Part shown: positions 9,301 through 18,012 of the stretch, in pieces
Layout: every line of letters begins with the position of its first letter
Position numbering within the stretch: the first letter of the stretch is position 1
DNA from: Echinicola shivajiensis
GTDB lineage: Bacteria; Bacteroidota; Bacteroidia; Cytophagales; Cyclobacteriaceae
NCBI RefSeq assembly: GCF_018642165.1
Contig: NZ_JAHHZM010000001.1
Location: forward strand, 496,001-560,000
Reading direction: 5' to 3'
DNA: 64,000 nt
Notes under the pieces: generated by a model
Databases searched by the model: none
Seen by the model: only the letters and a program-made list of their open reading frames with translations
Told to the model about the DNA's origin: nothing
Translations under genes and position numbers: made by a program

Positions 9301-11433
9301 GCTGAATCCCAATGCCAACAGGTTAACTCCGCGCAAATCCAAAATAGCACCGTAATGGGCATTAAGTGAATCTAAGCTTAACTCCAAATCAAGATCTAAA
9401 TCAACATATTCATCTACAATGGACAGCTTAACAGTGCCCTCACCATCAACTAATTCCCCCTCAAGAGATAAATCTGAATAATTATACCCATTATAAACTA
9501 ATTGGTTGAAATCAGATTGAAAATTGGCAGATAGGTTTCCCAAACTATTTCCCTTCCCAGAGCTGGAGAGCGAAAAGCTCAAGGTGTCCAAACCCATCTC
9601 AGGCAGCAGCCGCCCTAAAAGTATTTGTTCGGCCTTAAGATCAACATCATATGCAAGAAATCCCTTATCACTATAACTTCCTGACATTTCTATATCCCCC
9701 TCTGGCATCATTAATTTGGCTTTGGCAAAAATTTCAGACATGCCCCCTTTGACTTCACTGATAAAGTCGATCTTCTCAGGGAATTTCACCCCGTAATCCT
9801 TTTCATCAGCAAATTTGCTGATATCATTCCTATTGGTAGAAAAATTCAGTTCATCAAAGTCCACCAGAAGGTTTTCCACTTCCAAAGGACTTGAAATGCT
9901 TCCCTTCGCCTTTAATTTGGTATTCTTGCCCCAATTAAATTCAAATTGGGATACCATTATCTCATTCAGGGTCCCTTCTGTTTTTATGACACCCTTAAAA
10001 TCTCGCTCAGCCAATGCCATTACATAAGGATCCTGCTTTAGTTCCGGTGCAAAAGGATAAGCTTCCCTGACAGATAAATTTATATTGGGAAAATCAAGAG
10101 AAAAACCTGATTTTTCGGGCTGAGAGATCAGTTCATTTATGGATGCATAAGTAACCTTCATGACGCCATTTATTTGACTGTTTGAGGTTGCCAATCGAAG
10201 ATTCTCCAATGCCAGTCTTTCCTGATTTAAATCAAATTGAAAGGCAAATTCCTTAAGCGTCAAACCACTATTTTCTTTAAAATCAAATTGATCAAGCGAA
10301 AGTCCTAAACCTGTCTGGTTTAGATAAACCTGTGAAGCCTTGAAATTGATGTCCCTCAACCCCATGGCTTCTGGATTAAACAGCCCTGTTTGTGTTTTCT
10401 GTTGCCCTAGTGCATAGGCAATTTCATTATTGGAAAAATCAATAGAGCCAATATCAACTATCCACTCTGGCCATTCAAATTTCCCTGTAGCACCTTCTTC
10501 ATTAGATTCAGCAGTCTCAGGTGAAGCAGGCAACTGTATCCTTATTTTTGATTGGGACAATGCTAATTTTCTCAAATCAATTTTTTGACCTTTCAAATCC
10601 GCTTCAGGTAATTGGACCAACAAATCCCCCAATTCAACCTGAGCATTAATTTGGTCGGGAAGTGATTCATAAAAAGCCTTCACAGCTTCAATTTGAAAAT
10701 TATCTATAATGATCAATGGCAGGATAGTCTCTGTAGTGTCTTCTTCCGATGGTGGGAACGCTTTGGTCTGCTGATAAAAAGCCTCTGAATCCCTAAACTG
10801 AAAATCACTGATATAAAAGCCCATATTTTCTAGATCCAGCTTTTCTATCCGGGCATCTAGACTGCCCAAATCCAATCTGCTTATGATCCCCAGCTCTTCA
10901 TCCTCATATTTCAAATTAAAGTCTTTTAATTCAATAGGGCCAATTGCTATTTCTGGAAAGGAGCTTTCCTCTTCAGGATCAGGCTTTGGGGCAATGCTGT
11001 CATTTGCCGATTGATCAACGAAGGCCTCCATTAGAAAGTCAAAATTAAAAGCACCATCCTCTCCTCTGAAAACATTGGCTTTCAAACCTGTCCATTGAAT
11101 TTTACTTATATGAATAGCCCCACTCTTTATTAGGGGCATAAACTTGACCCCTGTCTCTAGCTTTTTTGAGTAAACCAGGGTATCTCCCATGACATCCTCC
11201 AAGTACAACCCTTCCAGGAACAGGTTCCCGGAAAAAGTAAAATAAAGGCGATTGATATCAATCTTGCTATTCGTTTTTTCAGAGGCATAACTGACCACTT
11301 TCTGAACAATAAAGTCTTGCCCCCAGGGACTTCTCACAAAAAGAAAGAGCAAAAAAACAAGCACTAAAAGGCCCAAAAGTATTTTCAGCAATACCTTAAA
11401 AATCTTAAATAATATCAGTTTTACTTTATTCAA
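6379..11433 (-). CDS. tamB: TamB: translocation and assembly module inner-membrane protein
   Basis: A very long (1684 residues) AsmA/TamB-family protein that spans the periplasm and is thought to pass lipids or outer-membrane proteins to its Omp85 partner. One N-terminal membrane anchor is visible at about residues 8-32. A long body of short beta-strand repeats follows, consistent with the lipid-groove fold of this family. A conserved C-terminal TamB domain (DUF490) includes the VQVGSQMDLEG region and ends near FNKFYEFWKG. No in-frame ATG is available near the N-terminus, so the start is TTG at 11433, giving MNKVKLILFK. It is the first gene of the tamB-tamL operon. Confidence 0.9.
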   Translation of the reverse strand: MNKVKLILFKIFKVLLKILLGLLVLVFLLFLFVRSPWGQDFIVQKVVSYASEKTNSKIDINRLYFTFSGNLFLEGLYLEDVMGDTLVYSKKLETGVKFMPLIKSGAIHISKIQWTGLKANVFRGEDGAFNFDFLMEAFVDQSANDSIAPKPDPEEESSFPEIAIGPIELKDFNLKYEDEELGIISRLDLGSLDARIEKLDLENMGFYISDFQFRDSEAFYQQTKAFPPSEEDTTETILPLIIIDNFQIEAVKAFYESLPDQINAQVELGDLLVQLPEADLKGQKIDLRKLALSQSKIRIQLPASPETAESNEEGATGKFEWPEWIVDIGSIDFSNNEIAYALGQQKTQTGLFNPEAMGLRDINFKASQVYLNQTGLGLSLDQFDFKENSGLTLKEFAFQFDLNQERLALENLRLATSNSQINGVMKVTYASINELISQPEKSGFSLDFPNINLSVREAYPFAPELKQDPYVMALAERDFKGVIKTEGTLNEIMVSQFEFNWGKNTKLKAKGSISSPLEVENLLVDFDELNFSTNRNDISKFADEKDYGVKFPEKIDFISEVKGGMSEIFAKAKLMMPEGDIEMSGSYSDKGFLAYDVDLKAEQILLGRLLPEMGLDTLSFSLSSSGKGNSLGNLSANFQSDFNQLVYNGYNYSDLSLEGELVDGEGTVKLSIVDEYVDLDLDLELSLDSLNAHYGAILDLRGVNLLALGFSQKDIRTKMKLEADFNGNPDSFDLKASVREGLVVYDENSYPLGNFDLDALVRPDSTSMDIKSLMLNGYARSNSSPEQIAIGLQEHFQRYLRDSLASDSLVVDSLSLNSKGVILDTDLIFSSAPVLDQVILGGLEQMDFVTIQVDFNEIEKKLFAQVDLPRMKYNDVIIDSLSVEANGDGENMDFGLGIRSIKASPLAIGKTKLAGQLNNELLSLNFSSFDGDEQLYYMDSELKSIGDTLAFHVIPENLIMNRNSWNVPENNQVLLSKKSAVFKDFSFSNSEQEISFSNNLSNGEETHIGLSFTNFRLATLISLLNPDELLIGGKVNGEFIVENPFGALGLLADMKIDELMALGANLGNLKLEASSKNAGNYDFNLALKDRGIDLDLIGDYAAKESGADLDLNLNLNEFKLEVLQNLLNEEISEAKGSLTGELVVSGNTESPKYNGNFSFNSAALNVKRLNSKFSLPEQPLKIDQDGIYFDNYTFKDSGGNSFSLDGEVNTSDMANIAFDLNLKANKFQLLDSDRENNELFYGKANVDADVKISGDMSLPIIKADLKVNEGTNLTFVIPESELDVVEREGVVLIVDRNDPNDILTKTEGERVKSLYTGMKLEAFFKVDPKAEFKVIVDERSGDNLLIAGRADINFAIDQNGRMNMTGVYELEKGHYEMSLYSLVSRKFNIVKGSTITWKGNPMDADLDITASYEVRTSSSELMASQISGVSTDVANQYRERLDFLVYLNVEGELLRPEIFFKLDMPEDEQGAMGGNVYEALQQVNEDEGELNRQVFSLLVLQKFMPNTEGNESGNMTTGLARSSVSQMLSSQLNNLSSNVLGNSGFELDFDLDSYSGYEGDRTQLSVNARKRLFDDRLIVQVGSQMDLEGTSQSSQNGNTAMFGNVNLEYLLTESGRYRIRGFRKNEYESIIDGQLIVTGIAFILNREFNKFYEFWKGEREGVQLGNPDQKSEENKTVSSSEKDE

Positions 11434-11455
11434 ATCAAATATTTCGACATTTAAT

Positions 11456-11486
11456 CAAAGATAAATAAGTAAAAGTCATACAAAAA
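11456..11486 (-). promoter_or_regulatory. Candidate housekeeping promoter of tamB-tamL
   Basis: On the minus strand TTTT, 19 bases, then TATCTTTG matches the Bacteroidota primary-sigma pattern TTTG-N19-TAnnTTTG with one mismatch in the -33 box. Transcription would start about 16 bases before the TTG start codon. Confidence 0.5.
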
Positions 11487-11534
11487 GAAAATGTTTTAAA
11501 GAGGTTCAAATTCATAATGAACTTTGACCACTTT

Positions 11535-11565
11535 AAAACAAAAAAGAGCGATAAATCGCTCTTTT
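11535..11565 (-). terminator. Terminator after katA
   Basis: Inverted repeat AAAAGAGCGAT / ATCGCTCTTTT (11542-11552 and 11555-11565). On the minus strand a T-rich run follows the hairpin. It begins 24 bases after the catalase stop codon. Confidence 0.85.
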
Positions 11566-11589
11566 CGTCACTTCTTAATCCTCTTAAAA

Positions 11590-13101
11590 TCAATGCATAC
11601 CGTTCATTGAAGACATTACTGCTTCTACATCAATCCCCAATCCCTTTGCTACCTTGGCACCAAACTCCTCATCCATTCTAAACCAATGGCACAGCTGCCT
11701 ATTAATAATCTCTTGCCTTTTTGGTCCAGAAATCCCACTCATTGCTGAAATAGTATTATTTATGGCATTATCCTGCTCATCTGGCCCCATCACATCCCTA
11801 AACAAAGTTCTTGGCTGGGAATAATGGTCACTCCCCCCTTGCTTGCTGTTTCTATCATACCAATCTGCTATACTTTCTCCCAAATCATCGGAAGGCTCCC
11901 TATAAGATTCATCAACCTCAATTTCATCAAAACTGTTGGGATAATAATTAGGCTTTCGGCCTTGGTTTCCATCCACTCTCATCAAACCATCCCGTTCGTA
12001 ATTATTGACGGCATAAGGACATCTATTAACAGGAATTTGTTCATAATTGACTCCTAATCTATACCGGTGGGCATCAGGATAGGACAATATCCTGCCCTGA
12101 AGCATTTTATCTGGGCTATAGCCAATACCATCCACCACATGCGCTGGGGCAAATGCTGACTGCTCTACATCTTGGAAATAATTATCTGGGTTTTGATTCA
12201 ACTCCATTTCCCCGACCTCAATCAATGGAAAATCTGCATGTGGCCACACTTTGGTCAAATCAAATGGGTTAAAGTCCACCTTTTTAGCTTCCCCCTGGGT
12301 CATTACCTGAATATTCAAATTCCATTTTGGAAAGTCTCCACTCTCTATTGCCTCCAATAAATCCCTTTGAGCAAAATCCATATCCTTGGACTTCATTTCC
12401 GCAGCTTCCCTGTCTGTAAAGTTCTTAATACCTTGTACAGTTTTAAAATGAAATTTCACCCATACCTTTTCATTCTTACTGTTGATCATCGAAAATGTAT
12501 GAGAACCGTAGCCATTCATATGCCTATAACCAAAGGGGGTACCTCGATCGCTCATAAGAATCAATACCTGATGAAGTGATTCTGGCATCAAAGACCAAAA
12601 ATCCCACATCATGGTCGGAGATTTCATATTGGTGTATGGATCGCGTTTTTGGGTATGAATAAAATCACTAAATTTTTTAGGGTCTTTGATAAAGAAAATA
12701 GGGGTATTATTCCCTACCAAATCCCAGTTTCCATCCTCGGTATAAAACTTCACAGCAAAGCCTCTTGGGTCCCGCTCCGTATCCGCAGATCCTTTCTCAC
12801 CCCCTACTGTGGAAAACCTCACAAAGACCTTTGTCTTTTTGCCAATTTTATTAAAAAGCTTTGCCTTGGTATATTGGGAAATATCATTGGTCACTGTAAA
12901 AGTCCCAAAGGCGCCAGAGCCCTTGGCATGTACTACTCTTTCCGGAATTCTCTCCCTGTTAAAATGGCCCATTTTCTCATGAAGAATGTAATCCTCCAAC
13001 AAAACCGGACCTTTAGGGCCCACTGTCTTAGTATTGTCATTTTCAGCATAAATCCTTCCAGATGCGGTAGATAGCTTATTGTGTTTATTTCTTTTGTCCA
13101 T
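11590..13101 (-). CDS. katA: Monofunctional heme catalase (small-subunit type)
   Basis: Decomposes hydrogen peroxide to water and oxygen. 503 residues, the usual length of small-subunit (clade 3) catalases. The distal catalytic His58 lies in VVHAKGSGAFG, the distal Asn131 in GNNTPIFFIKD, and the proximal heme ligand Tyr341 in RILSYPDAHRYRLG. No signal peptide is present, so it acts in the cytoplasm. It is transcribed alone: a terminator follows, and upstream lie a candidate promoter and an OxyR-like operator, suggesting peroxide induction. Confidence 0.97.
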   Translation of the reverse strand: MDKRNKHNKLSTASGRIYAENDNTKTVGPKGPVLLEDYILHEKMGHFNRERIPERVVHAKGSGAFGTFTVTNDISQYTKAKLFNKIGKKTKVFVRFSTVGGEKGSADTERDPRGFAVKFYTEDGNWDLVGNNTPIFFIKDPKKFSDFIHTQKRDPYTNMKSPTMMWDFWSLMPESLHQVLILMSDRGTPFGYRHMNGYGSHTFSMINSKNEKVWVKFHFKTVQGIKNFTDREAAEMKSKDMDFAQRDLLEAIESGDFPKWNLNIQVMTQGEAKKVDFNPFDLTKVWPHADFPLIEVGEMELNQNPDNYFQDVEQSAFAPAHVVDGIGYSPDKMLQGRILSYPDAHRYRLGVNYEQIPVNRCPYAVNNYERDGLMRVDGNQGRKPNYYPNSFDEIEVDESYREPSDDLGESIADWYDRNSKQGGSDHYSQPRTLFRDVMGPDEQDNAINNTISAMSGISGPKRQEIINRQLCHWFRMDEEFGAKVAKGLGIDVEAVMSSMNGMH

Positions 13102-13132
13102 TTGGCTGTTGTTTATTGTTCTTTCACTTATT

Positions 13133-13163
13133 TAAAGGTAGGCCTTCAATCACTATTTAAAAA
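13133..13163 (-). promoter_or_regulatory. Candidate katA promoter
   Basis: On the minus strand TTTT-N19-TACCTTTA resembles the Bacteroidota -33/-7 promoter, with one mismatch in each box. The predicted start lies about 25 bases before the catalase ATG. The imperfect boxes fit a promoter that needs an activator, and a candidate site abuts the -33 box. Confidence 0.45.
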
Positions 13164-13199
13164 ATTGATTATTTCTATATAACGATAACTGGAATCTAT
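13164..13199 (-). promoter_or_regulatory. OxyR-like operator upstream of katA
   Basis: Read on the minus strand the four quarter-sites are ATAG-N7-TTAT-N6-ATAG-N7-CAAT. The classical OxyR pattern is ATAG-N7-CTAT-N7-ATAG-N7-CTAT. Two ATAG quarters are exact, the other two differ by one or two bases, and the central spacer is one base short. The site sits immediately upstream of the candidate -33 box, the usual place for a contact activator. Inference from pattern only. Confidence 0.4.
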
Positions 13200-13387
13200 G
13201 ACTCTATTTACGAAAAACCATTGACTTGGAATCTACAAAAAACCTATGAAAAGACCTGCCCTTTACTTCTTAGAATTCAAAGGATTTGGTTAAAGGAACC
13301 AAATGTAATTTCAAGCGTAAAACATTAATGAATAAAAGCCTGTCATTTTGTCGGTATTTTATTAATTTCGCAACTCAATTAGATAGA

Positions 13388-14857
13388 ATGAGTGATATGG
13401 AAAATATTATCAAAGACATTGATATAATTCCTGCAGAAGAGGCGCAGGCATGTGATTACAAAACCACTGAAGAGGAGAATACAGGAAAACACAAAAAGCT
13501 ATATATAGAGAGCTATGGATGTCAGATGAATTTCTCTGATAGCGAGATCGTTGCTTCCATAATGAAAGAAAATGGATTTGACACCACAGCCAATTTTGAG
13601 CAAGCTGATGTGATTTTCCTAAACACCTGTTCTATCAGAGAAAAGGCTGAACTTACCGTAAGAAAAAGGCTCACCCAATTCAAAACTATCAAAAAGGAAA
13701 AGCCAGAAATCACTATAGGTGTTTTAGGCTGTATGGCAGAAAGGCTCAAGGACAAATTACTAGAGGAAGAGAAGCTAGTTGATGTGGTAGTAGGACCAGA
13801 TGCCTACAGAGATCTCCCCAATTTGGTCAAGGTAGCTGAAGAAGGTGACAAAGGTGTCAACACCTTCCTTTCTAGGGAAGAAACCTATGCGGACATTTCA
13901 CCGGTAAGGCTAAACTCTGATGGAGTCAGTGCATTCATTTCCATCATGAGAGGTTGTGACAATATGTGCTCCTTCTGCGTCGTTCCATTTACCCGTGGAA
14001 GAGAAAGAAGTAGAGACCCACATTCCATCGTAAAAGAAGCACAAGAACTGTTTAACCAAGGGTATAGGGAAGTCACCTTACTTGGTCAGAATGTAGACAG
14101 CTTTAAATGGTCTCCTGAAGAGAACAATAAGGCGAGGCTTAACAAGCAGGAAGATGCTGTAAGTGAAGTAATCAACTTTGCCAATTTATTGGAAATGGTG
14201 GCAAAAGTCGGTCCTCAGCTGAGGGTAAGATTTTCCACCTCCCATCCAAAGGACATTACAGACGAAGTGCTTTACACCATGAAAAAGTATGATAATATCT
14301 GTAAGTACATTCACTTACCTGTTCAAAGTGGCAATAGCAGGGTACTCGAATTAATGAACCGTACCTATGACAGAGAATGGTACCTTGAACGAGTGGCTAA
14401 AATCAGAGAAATCCTTGGTCAAGAATGTGGAATTTCCTCAGATATGATTGCAGGATTCTGTACAGAAACTGAGGAGGAGCACAAAGAGACACTCAGCCTG
14501 ATGGACATCGTAAAGTATGATTTTTCATATATGTTCTATTATTCTGAAAGACCCGGTACCCTTGCTGCAAAAAAATATGAAGACGACATTTCTTTGGACG
14601 TTAAAAAAAGACGTCTTCAGGAAATCATCAACAAACAATCCCAACACTCACTGGAAAGAAACCAGCTTGATGTAGGACAGGAACAATTGGTATTGGTCGA
14701 GGGCACTTCCAAAAGGTCTGAAGAGCAGTTAAAAGGAAGAAATTCCGCCAACAAAGTGGTGATTTTCAATAGAGGAGGCTACAAAAAGGGAGATTATGTC
14801 CGTGTTAAAATAACTGATTGCACTGCTGCAACCTTATTTGGGGAAGTAGTTTCATAA
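13388..14857 (+). CDS. miaB: tRNA-2-methylthio-N6-dimethylallyladenosine synthase
   Basis: Radical-SAM methylthiotransferase that adds the 2-methylthio group to i6A37 of tRNAs reading UNN codons. With the ATG at 13388 it has 489 residues. The N-terminal UPF0004 domain carries the three cluster cysteines (Cys45 in YGCQMN, then LNTCSIRE and LGCMAE). The radical-SAM motif CDNMCSFC holds Cys190, Cys194 and Cys197, and a C-terminal TRAM domain follows. The frame stays open back to 13286, but those extra 34 residues are not family-like. First gene of a run miaB, sigma-54 activator, lptE, TPR-type protein, secG. A TATTAATTTCGCA element near 13357-13369 could be its -7 region. Confidence 0.95.
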   Translation: MSDMENIIKDIDIIPAEEAQACDYKTTEEENTGKHKKLYIESYGCQMNFSDSEIVASIMKENGFDTTANFEQADVIFLNTCSIREKAELTVRKRLTQFKTIKKEKPEITIGVLGCMAERLKDKLLEEEKLVDVVVGPDAYRDLPNLVKVAEEGDKGVNTFLSREETYADISPVRLNSDGVSAFISIMRGCDNMCSFCVVPFTRGRERSRDPHSIVKEAQELFNQGYREVTLLGQNVDSFKWSPEENNKARLNKQEDAVSEVINFANLLEMVAKVGPQLRVRFSTSHPKDITDEVLYTMKKYDNICKYIHLPVQSGNSRVLELMNRTYDREWYLERVAKIREILGQECGISSDMIAGFCTETEEEHKETLSLMDIVKYDFSYMFYYSERPGTLAAKKYEDDISLDVKKRRLQEIINKQSQHSLERNQLDVGQEQLVLVEGTSKRSEEQLKGRNSANKVVIFNRGGYKKGDYVRVKITDCTAATLFGEVVS

Positions 14858-14879
14858 ATCCAAAAAGACAAAAGAATTT

Positions 14880-16169
14880 ATGATCTCAGACGCAGAAGTA
14901 TTATCAATAAAACAACGGTTTGGAATAATCGGTAACAGCCCATTATTAAACCATGCCATTAGGGTAGCCATGCAGGCCGCGCCTACTGACATGACGGTCT
15001 TGATCACTGGGGAAAGCGGAAGTGGTAAGGAATCTTTTTCCAAAATCATCCACTCTATCAGCAAGCGCAAACATGGTAAATTCATTGCCATCAACTGCGG
15101 GGCTATTCCAGAAGGGACCATTGACTCTGAATTGTTTGGACATGAAAAAGGCTCCTTTACCGGTGCTCATGAAGCTAGGAAGGGTTATTTTGAAGTAACT
15201 GATGGAGGATCTATTTTCTTGGATGAAATTGGTGAAATGCCATTGGGAACTCAAGCCAGACTCCTCAGAATTTTAGAGAACGGAGAGTTTATCAAGGTAG
15301 GCTCCTCCAAGGTGCTTAAAACAGATGTCAGGGTTATCGCGGCCACCAATGTCAATTTGATTAAGGCCGTCGAGAAGGGAAAATTCAGAGAAGACCTTTA
15401 CTATAGATTAAACACTGTTCCTATTTATGTCCCTCCTTTAAGGGAAAGAGGAACTGATATCATCTTGTTGTTCAGAAAATTCACCACTGACTTTTCTGAA
15501 AAATACAATGTGACTCCCATCTCACTTGATAACGAGGCCAAAGAATTACTACTTAAGTTTCCTTTTAAAGGGAATATCAGGCAGTTAAAAAATTTAGCAG
15601 AACAAATATCCTTATTGGAAGAAGACCGGGAAGTAAATGCCATTACGATGGCCAAATATTTACCTACCACCGAATCCAATCTTCCTGCACCTTATACCCA
15701 TTTAACTGGAAAAGAAGGGGATAAATCCAGTGATTTTTCAGAACGTGAGATCCTTTATAAAGTCTTATTTGACATGAAGAAGGACATGACCGACCTGAAG
15801 AAATTGGTTTTGGACACCTACCAATCCGGAGAGATCAATTCCAATATCATTAAGAAGCACCATTCCCTGTTTGAGGACATGGATACCTCTGTACCATTTG
15901 AAGAAAGTCCAGAGAAGCCACAATCTTCTTTGCCTATCATTTTGGAATCAGGCTCTTCTTCCAAAAACGAGGATTATGATGATGAAGGTATTGAGGATAT
16001 CATGCATGAGGAAGATGACAGTTCCCTATCCATAGAAAAGAAGGAAAAAGAACTGATCATCAAAGCACTGAGAAAGCACAATAATAAGCGAAAATACGCT
16101 GCTCAGGACTTGGGAATTTCAGAAAGAACCCTTTATCGCAAAATCAAACAATATGATATCAATGAGTAA
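14880..16169 (+). CDS. Sigma-54-dependent transcriptional activator without sensor domain
   Basis: AAA+ enhancer-binding protein that remodels the sigma-54 RNA polymerase complex. 429 residues: the AAA+ domain starts almost at once, with Walker A GESGSGKE (44-51), the sigma-54 contact loop GSFTGA (91-96, the GAFTGA motif with Ala replaced by Ser) and Walker B SIFLDEIG (111-118). An acidic, Ser-rich linker occupies roughly residues 320-385. A C-terminal Fis-type helix-turn-helix (AAQDLGISERTLYRKIK) binds DNA. There is no receiver, PAS or GAF domain, so activity must be set by abundance or a partner, as in PspF. It lies 22 bases after miaB and overlaps lptE by 8 bases. Its targets are not proven; a sigma-54-like promoter precedes groES about 4 kb downstream. 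Confidence 0.92.
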   Translation: MISDAEVLSIKQRFGIIGNSPLLNHAIRVAMQAAPTDMTVLITGESGSGKESFSKIIHSISKRKHGKFIAINCGAIPEGTIDSELFGHEKGSFTGAHEARKGYFEVTDGGSIFLDEIGEMPLGTQARLLRILENGEFIKVGSSKVLKTDVRVIAATNVNLIKAVEKGKFREDLYYRLNTVPIYVPPLRERGTDIILLFRKFTTDFSEKYNVTPISLDNEAKELLLKFPFKGNIRQLKNLAEQISLLEEDREVNAITMAKYLPTTESNLPAPYTHLTGKEGDKSSDFSEREILYKVLFDMKKDMTDLKKLVLDTYQSGEINSNIIKKHHSLFEDMDTSVPFEESPEKPQSSLPIILESGSSSKNEDYDDEGIEDIMHEEDDSSLSIEKKEKELIIKALRKHNNKRKYAAQDLGISERTLYRKIKQYDINE

Positions 16170-16698
16170 AGTTAAACTCATTATAGGATACTTACTTTGC
16201 CCCTTCTTACTGCTGACAGCATGTAAGGTGGAATATAGTTTTACTGGAACAACCTTGGATTACAATGTCACTAAGTCATTTTCAGTGGCCAATTTCTTTA
16301 ATGATTCTGGGGGAGGTCCAGCCAATATGGGGCAAAACTTCACTGAATCCTTGAAGGATTATTTCCAAAGAAACACCCAGCTAGAGCTTGTACAAAGTAA
16401 TGGTGACCTTCAATTCGAAGGTGCAATCACTAGGTACACCATCACTCCTCAGGCTACAGTTTCCAGTAATGATCCCAACCTACCTGATAGGGCCGGACAG
16501 ATGAGACTGACCATTGCTGTGGAAGTAAACTATATGAACCTTTCCAATGAGGAAGAGGATGCCAAGAAAACTTTTTCCTTCTATCAGGATTATGACCCGA
16601 GGAATACATCTTTGCTAACCGTAGAAACGGAGTTAATAGACACTATTTTTGAAAACATCATTCAGGATATTTTCACTTCAACTGTGGCTAATTGGTAA
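16162..16698 (+). CDS. lptE: LptE-family LPS-assembly lipoprotein
   Basis: Outer-membrane lipoprotein of the LptE type, which plugs the LptD channel and helps place lipopolysaccharide in the outer leaflet. From the ATG at 16162 it has 178 residues. It starts with a lipoprotein signal whose lipobox reads LLTAC (Cys21), followed by YSFTGTTLDYNVTKSFSV, the start characteristic of Bacteroidota LptE. The start codon lies inside the end of the sigma-54 activator gene (8-base overlap), so translation is probably coupled. Family assignment rests on the start motif, size and conserved neighbourhood. Confidence 0.8.
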   Translation: MSKVKLIIGYLLCPFLLLTACKVEYSFTGTTLDYNVTKSFSVANFFNDSGGGPANMGQNFTESLKDYFQRNTQLELVQSNGDLQFEGAITRYTITPQATVSSNDPNLPDRAGQMRLTIAVEVNYMNLSNEEEDAKKTFSFYQDYDPRNTSLLTVETELIDTIFENIIQDIFTSTVANW

Positions 16699-16737
16699 TT
16701 TTCTTTAAATTAGATAATTAAACAAACGGACGAACCT

Positions 16738-17619
16738 GTGAATGCAGCTGAACTTTTAAGTATCATTAAAAAAGGCAACGACCTTGAAAAGGAGGACTTC
16801 AAAGCTTTGATAAAGCTCCATGAAACTTTCCCCTATTTCTTGGTACCAAAGGTCTTGGCAGCCAAATACGAGCTAAACGTATCTAATGGAGAGTCCAAAG
16901 AATTATTGCATTGGGCTGCCGTCCAAAGCCCAGACAGATCCTGGCTCAAAACCTTAATTGAGCAAGATTTACCATTTTTGGTGGACCAACAAACAATAGA
17001 TGAGCCCCAAAAGATTAAAGAAGAAGAACCTGTTATATTAGAAGATAAGCCTGAGCCCAAAGCAAGAGAGAAGGAAGAAGAACTTGAAGAAAGTCCTAAG
17101 TCGAGTCCCGTTAGCAATAGCCGTGCAGAGGTATTAAAAAAACTGGAAGAAAACCTCTCCAAGCTTAGAAACCAAGAAGCTGAAAAAACTACGGCTCCAA
17201 AGGAAAGCAAAAAAGAAACGCCAAAGTCCAGCACTGAAGAAAAGTCAAAAGAAAAAAATCCAAAAACAGCAAAGAGAAGACAAAAATCCGGAGATGACCT
17301 GATTGAAACTATCAGAAAAAAGGAGAAAAAGGTCATAAAGGATGTACGCAAAAAGGAACAAATAGACATCATAAAAGCCTTCAGCAAGAAGGAAATCAAG
17401 ATGGCTACTATCAAGGAAAATGAAGACAGCAATAAGCTTCAGGACCTTTCCGTAAAAAGCACCCAACTTAGTGATAAACTGCTATCTGAATCTTACGCCA
17501 AGTTATTGACCAAACAAGGCAAAAAAGACAAGGCCAAAGAAATTTATGAGAAATTAATTTTGAAATTTCCGAAGAAAAAGGCTTATTTTGCGGACTTAAT
17601 AAAAGAGTTAAAAGATTAA
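16738..17619 (+). CDS. Low-complexity protein with a C-terminal TPR-like motif
   Basis: Function unknown. 293 residues starting at GTG 16738; no ATG is available near the conserved N-terminus. Three parts are visible: a structured N-terminal region (about 1-85); a long Lys/Glu/Ser-rich, probably disordered segment (about 90-230); and a C-terminal tetratricopeptide-like motif (SYAKLLTKQGKKDKAKEIYEK, about 248-275). No signal peptide or membrane segment. It lies between lptE and secG in an operon-like run, 12 bases before secG, a placement I recall as usual in Bacteroidota. A scaffold role is possible but not shown. Confidence 0.75.
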   Translation: MNAAELLSIIKKGNDLEKEDFKALIKLHETFPYFLVPKVLAAKYELNVSNGESKELLHWAAVQSPDRSWLKTLIEQDLPFLVDQQTIDEPQKIKEEEPVILEDKPEPKAREKEEELEESPKSSPVSNSRAEVLKKLEENLSKLRNQEAEKTTAPKESKKETPKSSTEEKSKEKNPKTAKRRQKSGDDLIETIRKKEKKVIKDVRKKEQIDIIKAFSKKEIKMATIKENEDSNKLQDLSVKSTQLSDKLLSESYAKLLTKQGKKDKAKEIYEKLILKFPKKKAYFADLIKELKD

Positions 17620-17631
17620 ATTCAATATTAT

Positions 17632-17991
17632 ATGTTTACTTTAATAATCAGTGTCATCATCGTTTTGGCCGTATTATTGGTACTAGTGATTTTGGGCCAA
17701 AATTCAAAAGGCGGTGTTGGTGCTGCATTTGGAGGTAGCGCTTCTCAAATCATGGGAGTTACCAAAACTGGAAATATTTTAGAAAAATCTACTTGGGTAT
17801 TGGCTATTGCTATCCTAGTACTTTCCCTAATTTCCTCTGCATTTATAGATGACACAACTTCTAGTAGCGATGAATTTGCTTCACCTAACATCGAAAGCGC
17901 AAAAGAGAAAGGAATAACTCCTACTTTTGGCGAAAGTGAAAGCATCCTTCCAAGTGAGGAAGCATCGACTCCTACAGATAGTGCTGAATAA
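17632..17991 (+). CDS. secG: Preprotein translocase subunit SecG
   Basis: Small inner-membrane subunit of the SecYEG channel. 119 residues with two membrane segments (about 3-21 and 53-72) around the conserved loop QNSKGGVGAAFGG, followed by a hydrophilic, Ser/Glu-rich tail. The Gly-rich loop is diagnostic. Last gene of the miaB-secG run; a strong terminator follows at 18013. Confidence 0.93.
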   Translation: MFTLIISVIIVLAVLLVLVILGQNSKGGVGAAFGGSASQIMGVTKTGNILEKSTWVLAIAILVLSLISSAFIDDTTSSSDEFASPNIESAKEKGITPTFGESESILPSEEASTPTDSAE

Positions 17992-18012
17992 GTTTTTAAA
18001 TAAAAAGATTTT

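Noticed and set aside
13286-13387. Longer start for miaB
   Set aside because: The extra 34 residues are not family-like, and a promoter-like TATTAATTTCGCA lies inside this stretch. ATG 13388 fits the family length.
16833-17432. 199-codon open frame antisense to the TPR-type gene, apparently very hydrophobic
   Set aside because: The hydrophobicity is what the reverse complement of Lys/Glu-rich codons gives (AAA and GAA become TTT and TTC). It overlaps a coherent operon gene completely.
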